64,000 nt of DNA, from the NCBI RefSeq assembly GCF_000420865.1, contig NZ_ATVT01000017.1, positions 28,258 to 92,257 on the forward strand, given 5' to 3'. Origin of the DNA: Butyrivibrio sp. XPD2006 (GTDB lineage: Bacteria; Bacillota; Clostridia; Lachnospirales; Lachnospiraceae). Positions 34,419-43,681 of the stretch are shown here, in pieces. A model generated the notes under the pieces. That model saw only the letters and a program-made list of their open reading frames with translations. It searched no databases and was not told the DNA's origin. Within the stretch, counting starts at the first letter, position 1. Every line of letters starts with the position of its first letter. The translations under genes were made by a program, and so were the position numbers.

Positions 34419-35057
34419 TCAATCAAATATATCTTCGCCGAATCTGACCTTGGCATGCGCCTTGATAGCTTCTACACACTTATCAAAGCCAAGCTTGCTG
34501 CTGTCGAGACAAAGGTCATAGTTCATGGCATCGGTCCACTTCTGACCTGTGTGGTGTTCATAGTACTCGGCGCGGTACTTATCCTCTTTTGCCATGAATT
34601 TCTCAAGTTCCGGCAGTGGAAGGCTCTTTACCTTGGCCGCCTGTTCAACAAGGAAATCATGTGGCGCGTGTACAAAGACACTCAGCACATTGTCATAATC
34701 CTTAAGTACAAAGTCTGCTGCTCTTCCAACGATTACGCAGCTTGTGGTTTCAGCAAGTTTCTTGATAACCTTGGCCTGGAAATTAAAGAGATTGGCTTCG
34801 GATGTGAACTCCTTGCTCTCAGGCCCAATCACTTCGCCCCTGTAGACATTGACCGGCATCTTGAAAAATCCCGTATTTCTGAGCTTCTCATCTGTTTCAA
34901 GAAACAAGCTCTCATTGATTCCGCTCTCTTCCGAAGCAAGCTTGATCAGCTCGTGGTCATAATAATGAATACCCAGGTCATTGGCCAGCATCTCTCCGAC
35001 TGTTCTTCCGCCACTACCGTACTGGCGGGCAATTGTGATGACTATATTTCTTTTCAA
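34419..35057 (-). CDS. Cytidylate kinase-like family protein
   Basis: A 212-residue P-loop kinase of the cytidylate kinase-like family. The N-terminus IVITIARQYGSGGRTVGEML carries the variant P-loop GSGGRTVG. IHYYDHELIKLA and CVIVGRAADFVLKDYDNVLS follow the family pattern, as does the C-terminal CLDSSKLGFDKCVEAIKAHA. This group is widespread in gut Firmicutes and distinct from the housekeeping Cmk; the substrate is not proven. Its upstream region contains the dyad array at 35241-35472. Confidence 0.85.
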   Translation of the reverse strand: MKRNIVITIARQYGSGGRTVGEMLANDLGIHYYDHELIKLASEESGINESLFLETDEKLRNTGFFKMPVNVYRGEVIGPESKEFTSEANLFNFQAKVIKKLAETTSCVIVGRAADFVLKDYDNVLSVFVHAPHDFLVEQAAKVKSLPLPELEKFMAKEDKYRAEYYEHHTGQKWTDAMNYDLCLDSSKLGFDKCVEAIKAHAKVRFGEDIFD

Positions 35058-35240
35058 GGCTCTGTGTCCCTCCCCGTTTGATCAATTATCTTCTTAATAA
35101 TTGTATTAGATACCTTCTAATAAGATTATACTTCTAATTCCATTGCAAATACAGTATTCTTCTTCATTCCTGCTCAATTTCTTGGATGAGGCGGTTGTTA
35201 TGATATTACGAGCACAAATGTACTGTTTAATAGCATGAAA

Positions 35241-35472
35241 TGTCATGCTAAATCAATTTTTTCGTAAAAACATGACTTCGATTTTTGTCACAGTCATGTT
35301 TTATTTGTTTTTTCAAAATAGCATGACTTTATTTTTCAAAAAAGTCATGCTTATACGATTTTTTGCTCTGAGCATGACTCACCAGTCATTTTATTAAAGA
35401 AAATTGCTATACGCATGACTATTTCAGGCCCCAAAAGTCATGTTTTTTACAATATTTCCTCTGCGCATGACT
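35241..35472. repeat. Dyad array A: five 37-bp units, AGTCATGY-N21-GCATGACT
   Basis: Units lie at 35241-35277, 35292-35328, 35343-35379, 35384-35420 and 35436-35472, each exactly 37 bp. The left arm is AGTCATGY (first copy TGTCATGC, fourth AGTCATTT) and the right arm is GCATGACT (first copy ACATGACT). The 21-bp interiors differ, but three of them keep TTTTTT at the same offset. Unit-to-unit distances are 51, 51, 41 and 52 bp. A partial right arm precedes unit 1 at 35233-35240. No coding or insertion-sequence feature explains it. Confidence 0.85.
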
Positions 35473-35612
35473 GACGCGCTTAATTGCAATATCCTGCAAA
35501 TAAATAAGGATGCTCGAGACTCTATGCTACGACACTTTTTGGTGCCAGAGCAGTAAGTTCCTGCATCCTTCAATATTTTGTCTAGAATATTTATCATCCG
35601 CGGAGCAAACTT

Positions 35613-35645
35613 GTGAGTCAAACTGAAACGTCCCCGGTGACTCAC
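35613..35645. repeat. REP2 element (AAACGTCCCCGGTGACTC family)
   Basis: GTGAGTCA / TGACTCAC arms flank AACTGAAACGTCCCCGG, 7 bp after the livF stop. Three tandem relatives lie at 47948-48049. Confidence 0.8.
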
Positions 35646-35651
35646 AGGTGC

Positions 35652-36365
35652 TCACTCGCCCAGATATGCTTTCCTGATTGCTTCGTCGTTCAAAAGCTCT
35701 TTTGCATCGCCCTCCTTGGAGATGGAGCCGGTCTCGAGGACGTAGGCTCTGTTTGCGATGGAAAGCGCCTTGCGGGCGTTCTGCTCAACGAGGAGCACGG
35801 TAACGCCGTCCTTGTTGACATCCTGGATGATGTTGAAGATCTCGTTTACGAAGATTGGTGAAAGGCCCATGGATGGCTCATCCATGAGGATCAGTTCGGG
35901 ATGTGACATAAGAGCTCTGCCCATGGCAAGCATCTGCTGCTCACCGCCGGAAAGTGTGCCGGCCAGCTGATTCTTACGTTCCTCAAGTCTTGGGAATCTC
36001 CTGTAGATATCCTGCAGGGTTGCATCCATCTCAGCCTTGTCTGATCTTGTATAAGCGCCCATCTTGAGGTTCTGGAGCACGGTCATCTCAGCGAACACGC
36101 GCCTTCCCTCCGGCACCTGGGCCATTCCGAGGCTCACAATCTTATGGCTCGGGGTTTTGGTCAGCTCATGACCTTTATAGAGGATGTCTCCTGTCTCTGC
36201 CTTGAGAAGGCCTGAGAGCGTGTGAAGTGTTGTGGTCTTGCCTGCGCCGTTTGCACCGATCAGGGCCACGATCTCACCCTTGTCTACGTGAAAAGAGATA
36301 CCCTTGAGGGCCTGGATCACGCCATAATATACACTTAGGTCCTTGACCTCTAAAATTGGTTCCAT
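35652..36365 (-). CDS. livF: Branched-chain amino acid ABC transporter, ATP-binding protein LivF
   Basis: A 237-residue ABC ATPase. Walker A is IGANGAGKTTTL, the signature is LSGGEQQMLAMGRALMSHP, and Walker B is LILMDEPSMGL. The short C-terminus and GRRVFAEMTV are typical of LivF. It is the last gene of the livKHMGF cluster. GAGGTG precedes the ATG. The 95-bp gap to livG contains a run of TCGC/TCGA-rich sequence with weak pairing but no clear element. Confidence 0.95.
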   Translation of the reverse strand: MEPILEVKDLSVYYGVIQALKGISFHVDKGEIVALIGANGAGKTTTLHTLSGLLKAETGDILYKGHELTKTPSHKIVSLGMAQVPEGRRVFAEMTVLQNLKMGAYTRSDKAEMDATLQDIYRRFPRLEERKNQLAGTLSGGEQQMLAMGRALMSHPELILMDEPSMGLSPIFVNEIFNIIQDVNKDGVTVLLVEQNARKALSIANRAYVLETGSISKEGDAKELLNDEAIRKAYLGE

Positions 36366-36460
36366 AATACACCTCTAAATCATAATGAAGTTCGTGCCTC
36401 GCTTCGCTCGCCAGAACACGTTCGAACTAGGCTCGATAATACCTCGCCAAGTTCTCTCAG

Positions 36461-37219
36461 CTACTCACCTAAATAAGCAGTAATTACTTCCGGATTGCTC
36501 AGCACTTCCTTGGTCTCGCCCTGACACAGCACGCGGCCGAAGTTCAGCACTGTCAGCTTCTCGCAGATACCTGAAACGAGCTTCATATCGTGCTCGATCA
36601 GGAGGATGGTCATGTCAAACTCCTTGCGGACAAGTGCGATGGTATCCATCAGCTCTTTTGTCTCATTGGGATTCATGCCGGCTGCGGGCTCGTCCAGAAG
36701 AAGAAGCTTGGGGCCGGTAGCCATTGCTCTTGCGATCTCGAGCTTACGCTGTTTGCCGTAAGGGAGATTGGAGGCCAGATAGTCGCGCTCGCCGTCCAGG
36801 TCAAAGACCTTCAGAAGACGCATAGCCTCGTCATCCATCTCTTTTTCCACCTTCTTGTACTTGCCGATGTGGAGCATGCCCTCGAGGGCGCTGTATTTGT
36901 AATGCTCAGCCAGTCCGACTTTTACGTTGTCGATAACCGGCATGTTCTTGAAAAGCCTGATGTTCTGGAAGGTTCTCGCTATTCCTGCGTGGTTGATCTC
37001 GATTGTGCTCTTACGAGTGATGTCCTCGCCGTCAAGCCTGATGATTCCTTCGTTTGGCTTGTATACACCTGTCAAAAGGTTGAATACTGTGGTCTTGCCG
37101 GCACCGTTAGGTCCGATAAGTCCGTAAAGCTCACCCTTCTCAATCTGTATATTGAAGTTGTCAACAGCGCGAAGTCCGCCGAATGAGATACTGAGGTTGT
37201 TTACTTCAAGAAGTGCCAT
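36461..37219 (-). CDS. livG: Branched-chain amino acid ABC transporter, ATP-binding protein LivG
   Basis: A 252-residue ABC ATPase with Walker A LIGPNGAGKTTVFNLLTGVY, the LivG-specific TFQNIRLFKNMPVIDNVKVG, the ABC signature LPYGKQRKLEIARAMAT and Walker B LLLLDEPAAGMNPNE. It pairs with LivF to power import. It begins 1 bp after the livM stop codon, with GGAGG inside the end of livM. Confidence 0.95.
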   Translation of the reverse strand: MALLEVNNLSISFGGLRAVDNFNIQIEKGELYGLIGPNGAGKTTVFNLLTGVYKPNEGIIRLDGEDITRKSTIEINHAGIARTFQNIRLFKNMPVIDNVKVGLAEHYKYSALEGMLHIGKYKKVEKEMDDEAMRLLKVFDLDGERDYLASNLPYGKQRKLEIARAMATGPKLLLLDEPAAGMNPNETKELMDTIALVRKEFDMTILLIEHDMKLVSGICEKLTVLNFGRVLCQGETKEVLSNPEVITAYLGE

Positions 37220-38281
37220 TTAAGCCACCTCCTTTTTCTTGCCGAGAAATCCCAGAAGTCCGCTTTTTCCAAAGGTCTTTTCCCTCCAGGCGATGATCTT
37301 GGGTGACCAGTTAACGATCATCATCACGATCAGAATGATGGAGTAGATCAGCATTCTGTAGGTGTTAAGGCCTCTGAGCAGCTCAGGAAGCAGGTACAGG
37401 ATGCAGGCTGCGATGACGCTTCCGCGGATGTTTCCGATTCCGCCCAGTACCACGTAAACCAGGATCATGATGGACGCGTTGTAGCCAAAGTACTGTGATG
37501 AAGCCGTCAGGGTTGTGATGTTGTGGGAGAAAAGAACTCCCGCAGCCCCTGCAATTGCAGCAGAAATGGTAAACGCCATCATCTTGTAACCTGTGACGTT
37601 GACGCCTGTTGCCTCAGCAGCGATATAGTTGTCGCGGATAGCCATGATTGCACGGCCGTCGCGGGAATTGATCAGATTCTGAACCACGAAAAGAGATATC
37701 AGAAGCACCACAATGCCTATTGTAAAGTTGGCGTTGTGCGGAGTTCCTGTGATTCCCATGGCTCCGTTGACGATGACGTTTCCGTCCGCCTCCATCTCGA
37801 GGTCCATGGCGCTTTTCATGGTGAAGTGCAAGCCCTTACTATCGATTCCGATGTAAAAAGAGTTTATGACGTTCTTGATGATCTCACCAAAGGCCAGAGT
37901 TACAATTGCCAGGTAGTCGCCCTTAAGACGAAGTACCGGGATACCGATAAGGAAGCCGAACAGCGCTGCCACGCCGATTCCGATTATGAATGCGATGATA
38001 AATCTCGGAACTGTGGGAAGTGTATTCTCCATTGCTTTGGAAAAGAATGCGCTGGAGAAGGCTCCGATGCACATAAAGCCGCAGTGTCCGATGGAAAGCT
38101 CGCCCAGGATACCTACGCAGAGATTCAGGGCAACTGCGATGATCGCGTAATATGTCATTGGTACCAAAAGACCTTTAAGATGGCTGGAGATATTTCCGGT
38201 CAGCATCAGGACTTCCAATATAATGTAGGCAGCGATTACGATGCCGTATGTTATGAGATTTTGTTTGGTGGTTTTGTTCAT
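37220..38281 (-). CDS. livM: Branched-chain amino acid ABC transporter permease LivM
   Basis: A 353-residue permease of about ten helices. Family motifs are LSIGHCGFMCIGAF, RLKGDYLAIVTLAFGEI and GRAIMAIRDNYIAAEATGVN (coupling helix). It forms the inner-membrane channel with LivH. A 12-bp gap separates it from livH, with GAGGGG before its ATG. Confidence 0.95.
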   Translation of the reverse strand: MNKTTKQNLITYGIVIAAYIILEVLMLTGNISSHLKGLLVPMTYYAIIAVALNLCVGILGELSIGHCGFMCIGAFSSAFFSKAMENTLPTVPRFIIAFIIGIGVAALFGFLIGIPVLRLKGDYLAIVTLAFGEIIKNVINSFYIGIDSKGLHFTMKSAMDLEMEADGNVIVNGAMGITGTPHNANFTIGIVVLLISLFVVQNLINSRDGRAIMAIRDNYIAAEATGVNVTGYKMMAFTISAAIAGAAGVLFSHNITTLTASSQYFGYNASIMILVYVVLGGIGNIRGSVIAACILYLLPELLRGLNTYRMLIYSIILIVMMIVNWSPKIIAWREKTFGKSGLLGFLGKKKEVA

Positions 38282-38293
38282 AATGTTTTCCCC

Positions 38294-39178
38294 TCAGACC
38301 TTTTCCTGAACTTTTTTGCCAAGTATTCCTGTTGGCCTTACAAGCAGCACCACAACCAGGATTCCGAACACGATCGCATCGGAGAGCTGTGATGAAATGT
38401 AGGTCTTGGACAGGATCTCAACAATTCCGAGAACAAGGCCACCGATCATGGCTCCGGGGATCGAACCGATTCCGCCGAGAACCGCTGCTACGAAAGCCTT
38501 AATACCGGGCATTGCGCCGGTGTATGGAGAAAGGGACGGATAAGCTGAGCAAAGAAGAGCTCCTGCCACAGCTGCCAGAGCTGAACCAATGGCAAAGGTC
38601 AGGGCAATCGTCTTATTGACGTTGATACCCATGAGAGCCGCAGCTCCCTTGTCCTCTGAGGCAGCAAGCATTGCCTGTCCCTGTTTCGTCTTATTAATAA
38701 AGAGCTGAAGCACTGTAAGGATAACCACGCTCACAAGGATCGTCACGATTGTTACGCCCTGGATCTTCAGCTGGCCGTTTGCAAAAGAAAGGCCTTCCCA
38801 CTTGATGACTGAAGAAAATGACTTGATGTCTGCGCCGTAGATAAGGAGCGCAATGTTTTCAAGAAGATAGCTGACGCCGATGGCTGTGATAAGAACCGCC
38901 AGGGGTGATGCAGCTCCTCTGAGAGGCCTGTAGGCCACGAACTCGGTTGTAACGCCCAGGAGTGTACAAAGGACTATCGCCACAATAATGCCAATCACTG
39001 AATTGCCCGAAAGTGCTGCGCTTACGGAAAAGATAATGTAGCAGCCCACCATGATAAAATCACCGTGAGCAAAGTTCAGCATCTTGGCAATTCCATAAAC
39101 CATGGTGTATCCCAGGGCGATTATGGCATAGATACTTCCAAGACTAAGTCCATTAATGAGATAGGTTAAAAAACTCAT
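38294..39178 (-). CDS. livH: Branched-chain amino acid ABC transporter permease LivH
   Basis: A 294-residue permease read from the ATG at 39178, which has GGAGG five bases upstream. Motifs include NGLSLGSIYAIIALGYTMVY, MLNFAHGDFIMVG, the coupling segment TKQGQAMLAASEDKGAAALM and a C-terminal GGIGSIPGAMIGGLVLGIVE. Partner of LivM. The terminator-like hairpin upstream (39212-39247) probably lowers its expression relative to livK. Confidence 0.95.
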   Translation of the reverse strand: MSFLTYLINGLSLGSIYAIIALGYTMVYGIAKMLNFAHGDFIMVGCYIIFSVSAALSGNSVIGIIVAIVLCTLLGVTTEFVAYRPLRGAASPLAVLITAIGVSYLLENIALLIYGADIKSFSSVIKWEGLSFANGQLKIQGVTIVTILVSVVILTVLQLFINKTKQGQAMLAASEDKGAAALMGINVNKTIALTFAIGSALAAVAGALLCSAYPSLSPYTGAMPGIKAFVAAVLGGIGSIPGAMIGGLVLGIVEILSKTYISSQLSDAIVFGILVVVLLVRPTGILGKKVQEKV

Positions 39179-39211
39179 TGATACCTCCAAAAAACGTTGT
39201 AAAGTTATGAA

Positions 39212-39247
39212 ACAAAAACGAGGGATACCTTTGACAGCATCCCTCGC
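39212..39247 (-). terminator. Partial terminator between livK and livH
   Basis: Minus-strand stem CGAGGGAT / ATCCCTCG followed by TTTTTG. Read-through would supply less transporter than binding protein, a common arrangement. Confidence 0.8.
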
Positions 39248-39284
39248 TGGATGTCTAAATCATTATATCATAGAACTGCCGATG

Positions 39285-40457
39285 TTACTCAGCTGAAACG
39301 TAAACGCCGCCCTTGATAACTACAGCCTTAGGCTCCTTGTTAGGCTCACCTGATGCTGACCATGTCATCTTGGATGATGTAAGACCTGAAGCCTCGATCT
39401 GTGTCATAGCCTCTGTGAGCTTTGATCCGATATCTGAAACGCTCATGTCAGGTGTAACACCGCTCTTCTCGATAGCTGCCTTGATGATGTAAACTGCATC
39501 GTAAGCGTCAGCTGCGAACTGGTTAGGTGTCTCGCCGTACTTCTCGTTGTACTTCTTAACGAAGTTAACTGTGAGGTCATCTGTTGCATCTGCTGCGAAA
39601 GGAGTAAGAAGCATAAGTCCCTCAGCAAGTGATGTGTCGAAGTTCTCAACTGTAAGGATACCGTCCATACCGTCTACACCAAAGAATGTAGGAGCATATC
39701 CCATTGTGTTAGCCTGTGTAAGGATAAGAGCAGCATCTGAATAATATATAGGAAGGAATACAAGATCAGCACCTGCATCCTTAGCCTTCTGAAGCTGTAC
39801 AGAGAAGTCTGTGTTGTTGTCCTGTGTATAAGCCTCAGCTGAAACTATCTCGTAGTTCTTGCCCTCAGACTCCTGAGCGAACTTCTGGTAGATACCTGAA
39901 GAGTAAACGTCTGAGCTGTCGTAGATAATACCAACCTTAGTTGCAAGGTTGTGATCGTTAATGTACTGAGCAGAAGCGATACCCTGGTTAGGATCTGAGA
40001 AGCATACACGGAATACGTTGTCGTACTTAACGCACTCCTCAGCTGATCCTGAAGGTGTAAGCTGGAACATGTTGTCGTTCTTGGTATTCTCTGAAACTGC
40101 GATTGAGCAAGCAGATGTTGTAGAGCCAACAAGGATCTGCATTCCCCAGTCCTTAAGAGTGTTATATGCGTTAACTGACTTCTCAGCGTTGAGCTCGTCA
40201 TCCTCACCCTTGTACTCGATCTTAACACCGTTGATTCCGCCGGCTTCGTTGATCTCGTCTACAGCGATCTGAGCACCGTTAACAACTGCGTTACCGTAAG
40301 CTGCAGCTGCACCTGTAAGAGGTCCGATAGCTCCAATCTTAAATGTTCCTGATCCTGCTGCGCCTGATCCGCCTGCTGCATCACCACAGCCTGCCATCAT
40401 TGTGAGAGCAAGAGCAGAAGCCATAACAGCACTTATTACTTTGTTAAACTTCTTCAT
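39285..40457 (-). CDS. livK: Branched-chain amino acid ABC transporter substrate-binding lipoprotein
   Basis: A 390-residue lipoprotein. The signal peptide ends in the lipobox LTMMAGC with Cys24, then a Gly/Ala/Ser linker. The mature part has FKIGAIGPLTGAAAAYGNAV, IAVDEINEAGGINGVKIEYK and LVGSTTSACSIAVSENTK, matching LivJ/LivK periplasmic-binding folds. It binds leucine, isoleucine, valine or related ligands outside the membrane; exact specificity is not readable. GGAGGG precedes the start. Codon usage is strongly biased, suggesting high expression. Confidence 0.94.
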   Translation of the reverse strand: MKKFNKVISAVMASALALTMMAGCGDAAGGSGAAGSGTFKIGAIGPLTGAAAAYGNAVVNGAQIAVDEINEAGGINGVKIEYKGEDDELNAEKSVNAYNTLKDWGMQILVGSTTSACSIAVSENTKNDNMFQLTPSGSAEECVKYDNVFRVCFSDPNQGIASAQYINDHNLATKVGIIYDSSDVYSSGIYQKFAQESEGKNYEIVSAEAYTQDNNTDFSVQLQKAKDAGADLVFLPIYYSDAALILTQANTMGYAPTFFGVDGMDGILTVENFDTSLAEGLMLLTPFAADATDDLTVNFVKKYNEKYGETPNQFAADAYDAVYIIKAAIEKSGVTPDMSVSDIGSKLTEAMTQIEASGLTSSKMTWSASGEPNKEPKAVVIKGGVYVSAE

Positions 40458-40542
40458 AATAAATCCCTCCTCAAATGTATATTTGTATACAATGTTATAT
40501 CTTAAGTTAAATCAATAGTTAAGAAAAGTCAATACTTTAAAG

Positions 40543-40576
40543 CAAAAAAGTGACTCCCAAAAATATGGGAGTCACC
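40543..40576 (-). terminator. Terminator of the 41129-40605 gene
   Basis: Stem GTGACTCCCA / TGGGAGTCAC; the minus strand ends in TTTTTT. Confidence 0.9.
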
Positions 40577-40604
40577 GATAGTTCTTTTAACAAAAAATCG
40601 TGTC

Positions 40605-41129
40605 CTAGCGGTAGTAATCGTTCTCCGCCTTCTGAAGCATCTTAGCTTCCTGGATCTTGGCGTTCACATCCGAAAGGAACTCATGGTTGATCGGGTCTGA
40701 TATGAATTCAAGGAAATCAGAAGCTTCTTTATTCTTAAGTTTCTGGATCTTGGTTAGATACTCGAATATCTCATCGTGAGTCTTGCCTTCATTGTGGAAT
40801 CTGTCGACTATATCGAACAGCACCATAAATCTGCGCATTCGCACTCTTGTATTGATCTGATGAATTTCAAAAAGAATGGATAATGTAAAGATAACGCCTG
40901 AGATTCCAAGCACCAAAAGTATTACGCCATAAAGTTTAAGCCCTGATTGAATACTAAGGACTCCGGCGGTAACACCTGATATTGAAAAGATAATCAAGGA
41001 AGCTAATAGAACTATCAGCCTTGCCTTATTCCTGGCTTTCTGGGTCAGCTCCATGAAGCGAACCGCCAGGCCAAACACTAAGTAAAAGACTAGTGCGAAG
41101 GCAATCCCCACATACGCTAATTTGAGCAT
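40605..41129 (-). CDS. Hypothetical membrane protein
   Basis: A 174-residue protein with three or four N-terminal hydrophobic helices (residues 3-25, 38-62, 68-92) and a charged cytoplasmic C-terminal domain with two helices (VDRFHNEGKTHDEIFEYLTK, KEASDFLEFISDPINHEFLS). GGGGGA precedes the ATG. Not recognised. It is a single-gene unit with its own terminator. Confidence 0.7.
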   Translation of the reverse strand: MLKLAYVGIAFALVFYLVFGLAVRFMELTQKARNKARLIVLLASLIIFSISGVTAGVLSIQSGLKLYGVILLVLGISGVIFTLSILFEIHQINTRVRMRRFMVLFDIVDRFHNEGKTHDEIFEYLTKIQKLKNKEASDFLEFISDPINHEFLSDVNAKIQEAKMLQKAENDYYR

Positions 41130-41208
41130 TGAGTAATCCCCCTATGAATTAATTGTAACAACCTTATTGCACCAATGCAACGAAAGTTATACCGTACATT
41201 AATTAACG

Positions 41209-41250
41209 AAAAAGCGCTACAATCCAAACTATGTCTGAACTGTAGCGCCT
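41209..41250 (-). terminator. Terminator of the 41545-41273 gene
   Basis: Arms GCGCTACA / TGTAGCGC at 41214-41221 and 41241-41248; the minus strand continues TTTTTCG. Confidence 0.8.
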
Positions 41251-41272
41251 TAAATGCTTGGCAGCATTGGTT

Positions 41273-41545
41273 TTATGTGTATTCAATTGCACGGAACTCA
41301 TCAAATTGAGGATCCTCAACGAAATCAAGGATCAAATTCAGCGGTGTAAGACCTATGGCCTCGTGATGAATCTGCTGCTTGATGACCATCTTCTCATAGT
41401 TGGTGAGCTTCGAAAACTCCGGATGGCTCTTCTCATACTTCTCATTCAGCTGGTCAAATAAATTGTACTCCGGATCACCCCACGCTAATACTTCGGCTGT
41501 CTTCAGGTTTGGTTTGAACGGAGAATATTGCAGCTGCTTGGACAT
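41273..41545 (-). CDS. Hypothetical 90-residue protein
   Basis: Read from the ATG at 41545, with AAAGGAG nine bases upstream; longer in-frame starts lack a site. The protein is soluble, aromatic-rich and mostly helical (MSKQLQYSPFKPNLKTAEVL, SKLTNYEKMVIKQQIHHEAI). No domain is recognised. It is monocistronic with its own terminator. Confidence 0.65.
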   Translation of the reverse strand: MSKQLQYSPFKPNLKTAEVLAWGDPEYNLFDQLNEKYEKSHPEFSKLTNYEKMVIKQQIHHEAIGLTPLNLILDFVEDPQFDEFRAIEYT

Positions 41546-41687
41546 AATCAGGTGCTCCTTTCTCATGTTGCAAAACTTGACTAACGATACCCGAAGGGTA
41601 AAATAACACCCCGTACCCAAAATTATAGCATAGAGTTTAACAAAATTTAATAATTTTACCCAAAAATTTTATAATTTATTTTCCCGC

Positions 41688-42305
41688 TTAAGCCATTACG
41701 CCGTGAGCTCTGTTATAGCCTGCACAAACAGTGTTTGTGTTATTGATCAGGATATTCCATGCGATAAATGCACCGATACCGCAGAGCCAGATACCGAGGA
41801 TCATCCAAAGAAGAACAGCTGATCCGCCTTCTGTTGTAGGCTGTCCGTATCTTGCGCAGTTAACCTGAAGTCTGTTACCGAGCTTGTAGTACCATACATA
41901 TCCATAGATACCGCATGTTACCATTGTGAGCAGGAAGAACATCCAGAATCCCGGAGTATCGTCTCCATCTCCCTCACATGCAATGTTTACGTCCTTGATA
42001 AGCTGATAAATGAAAACCCAGGTATAAATACCACATGTAACTATTGAAAGCAGAACGAAGACCAAAAGGCTACGGTCTGTCTTGAGTGGCATGAAATTGT
42101 AAGGTGCCTGGTATGTATAGTTGTTTGCTGCGCCGTTATATGCGCCTGCGTTCTGAGCAGCGTCTTCTGCTGAAAATCCCTTGATCTCTTCGTTTACATT
42201 TCCCGCATTCTCTGCATTTGCTGCATTATCCCCAACCGGTGCTCCGCAATTAGGGCAAAACTTTTCTCCATCACTTAGCTGTGTTCCACAATTAGCACAA
42301 AACAT
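41688..42305 (-). CDS. Zinc-ribbon DUF4234 membrane protein
   Basis: A 205-residue protein. The N-terminus is a zinc ribbon, MFCANCGTQLSDGEKFCPNC, with two CxxC knuckles. A flexible Ala/Asn-rich linker leads to a DUF4234 region of four helices with the paired motifs LSIVTCGIYTWVFIYQLIKD and TMVTCGIYGYVWYYKLGNRL. The start is the ATG at 42305 with AAGGAGG upstream. Function unknown; such proteins are often membrane sensors or stress-related. Confidence 0.88.
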   Translation of the reverse strand: MFCANCGTQLSDGEKFCPNCGAPVGDNAANAENAGNVNEEIKGFSAEDAAQNAGAYNGAANNYTYQAPYNFMPLKTDRSLLVFVLLSIVTCGIYTWVFIYQLIKDVNIACEGDGDDTPGFWMFFLLTMVTCGIYGYVWYYKLGNRLQVNCARYGQPTTEGGSAVLLWMILGIWLCGIGAFIAWNILINNTNTVCAGYNRAHGVMA

Positions 42306-42393
42306 CAAAAAATCCTCCTTAACCTAAATAAACAACAAATTTATTATAGGTAAGGAGGTAATTGTTGTAAATATTAAATTATAATAAACAGGC

Positions 42394-43677
42394 TCACATG
42401 GTGTCTCTGTTGATGAACTTATTGTGGAACTTGGAGTACATGATCTTCTGGCTGGAGTACAGGCTGTGATAGCCTGAGAACGTGTAGCTCAGCGCCACAG
42501 CAAGCAGGTAGAAGGGCATTCCCTTAAATCCGAACAGCTCAAAACAGATAAACAGTGAAGATATCGGGCAGTTCGTAACTCCGCAGAAAAGTGCACCCAT
42601 TCCGATAGCTGCACAGAGCGCAGGGTCAAAACCAAAAAGCCTTGAGTACAGGCATCCGAATGTTGCTCCGATATAAAGAGCCGGTACGATCTCGCCGCCC
42701 TTATAGCCCGCTCCCAGAGTAAGCGCTGTGAAGATGATCTTCAGAAGGAAGGCAAAATACGGCGCTTCGCCCTTGATGGCCATCTCAATGACATTCATTC
42801 CCGCACCGTTATAGTATCTTGTCCCCGACAGGTATGTCAGAGCCACTACGATACATCCGCCCACAAATATTCTGATGTAGGGATTCGGCAGGAGCTTTTT
42901 GTATGTCTTGCCTGAGACTTTGAGTATATCGCAAAAGATAACACTCACTATCGCACAGAGTATCGCAAGGACTCCGGTAAATATCGCATGATATGGTGTG
43001 AATTCCGGAACAATGTTGACTGCAAACTGTTCTCCTGTTGCGCCGAGGAGTTCACTTATCCCCTGGGCCACCAGAGCTGAAACCACGCATGGAACAAGGG
43101 CTGAGTAATACATAACACCCACATTTTCAATCTCCATGGCCATAAAGGAAGCTGTCATGGGAGTTCCGAAAAGTGCTGAGAACGCTGCACTCATGCCACA
43201 CATGGTGATGATCTTGACATTGCCCTCTTTTAACTTGAAGAGTTTACCGAGATTATAGCCGATACTTCCGCCCATCTGCAGAGCTGCGCTCTCACGGCCC
43301 GTCGATCCGCCGAAGAGGTGGGTAAGTGTCGTGGAAATAAAGATAAGGGGAGCCTTGGTAACAGGCAGGTTCTTCCCCTCCTGGATAGACTGAATTACAA
43401 GGTTTGTACCCTTGTCCTCATAGTCCTTACACAGTCTGTATAAAAAGACAATGAGAAGGCCCGCCACAGGCAGACCAAATATAATGTAATCATGTGTTGT
43501 TCTAAATTCTGTTGCAATCTGTATCGATTTGGAGAATATCGCACCTATTGAGCCCACAACAAGTCCTGTGAAGCTGCCCAAAAACAGCCATCTAAACAGC
43601 ACTCGTATGCGCCCCCAAAGGTCTACGTCCGGCAGATGTTCAATTATGAAATATAAAGGATTCTTCTTCTCGTCCAT
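42394..43677 (-). CDS. ClC-type chloride channel / antiporter
   Basis: A 427-residue protein of the voltage-gated chloride channel family. The selectivity-filter segments are GGSTGRESAALQMGGSIGYN (the GxGREGP position, here STGRESA) and GAGYKGGEIVPALYIGATFG, with the C-terminal CGVTNCPISSLFICFELFGF. No CBS domains are attached. The conserved P of GREGP is A here, as in some Firmicute ClC-like proteins, so fluoride or chloride transport remains open. Its start lies 4 bp from the HPt gene stop, in one operon with the EAL protein. Confidence 0.9.
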   Translation of the reverse strand: MDEKKNPLYFIIEHLPDVDLWGRIRVLFRWLFLGSFTGLVVGSIGAIFSKSIQIATEFRTTHDYIIFGLPVAGLLIVFLYRLCKDYEDKGTNLVIQSIQEGKNLPVTKAPLIFISTTLTHLFGGSTGRESAALQMGGSIGYNLGKLFKLKEGNVKIITMCGMSAAFSALFGTPMTASFMAMEIENVGVMYYSALVPCVVSALVAQGISELLGATGEQFAVNIVPEFTPYHAIFTGVLAILCAIVSVIFCDILKVSGKTYKKLLPNPYIRIFVGGCIVVALTYLSGTRYYNGAGMNVIEMAIKGEAPYFAFLLKIIFTALTLGAGYKGGEIVPALYIGATFGCLYSRLFGFDPALCAAIGMGALFCGVTNCPISSLFICFELFGFKGMPFYLLAVALSYTFSGYHSLYSSQKIMYSKFHNKFINRDTM

Positions 43678-43681
43678 GGCT

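Larger units (their letters stand above)
35058..35651. other. 594-bp intergenic region carrying dyad array A and a REP2 copy
   Basis: No reading frame is supported. The AT-rich sequence contains the five-unit array at 35241-35472 and the REP2 dyad at 35613-35645. Confidence 0.7.

Noticed and set aside
37523..38392. Long plus-strand frame of 289 codons opposite livM
   Set aside because: It lies entirely opposite livM and livH, has no plausible domain, and its composition is that of a reverse-strand shadow.
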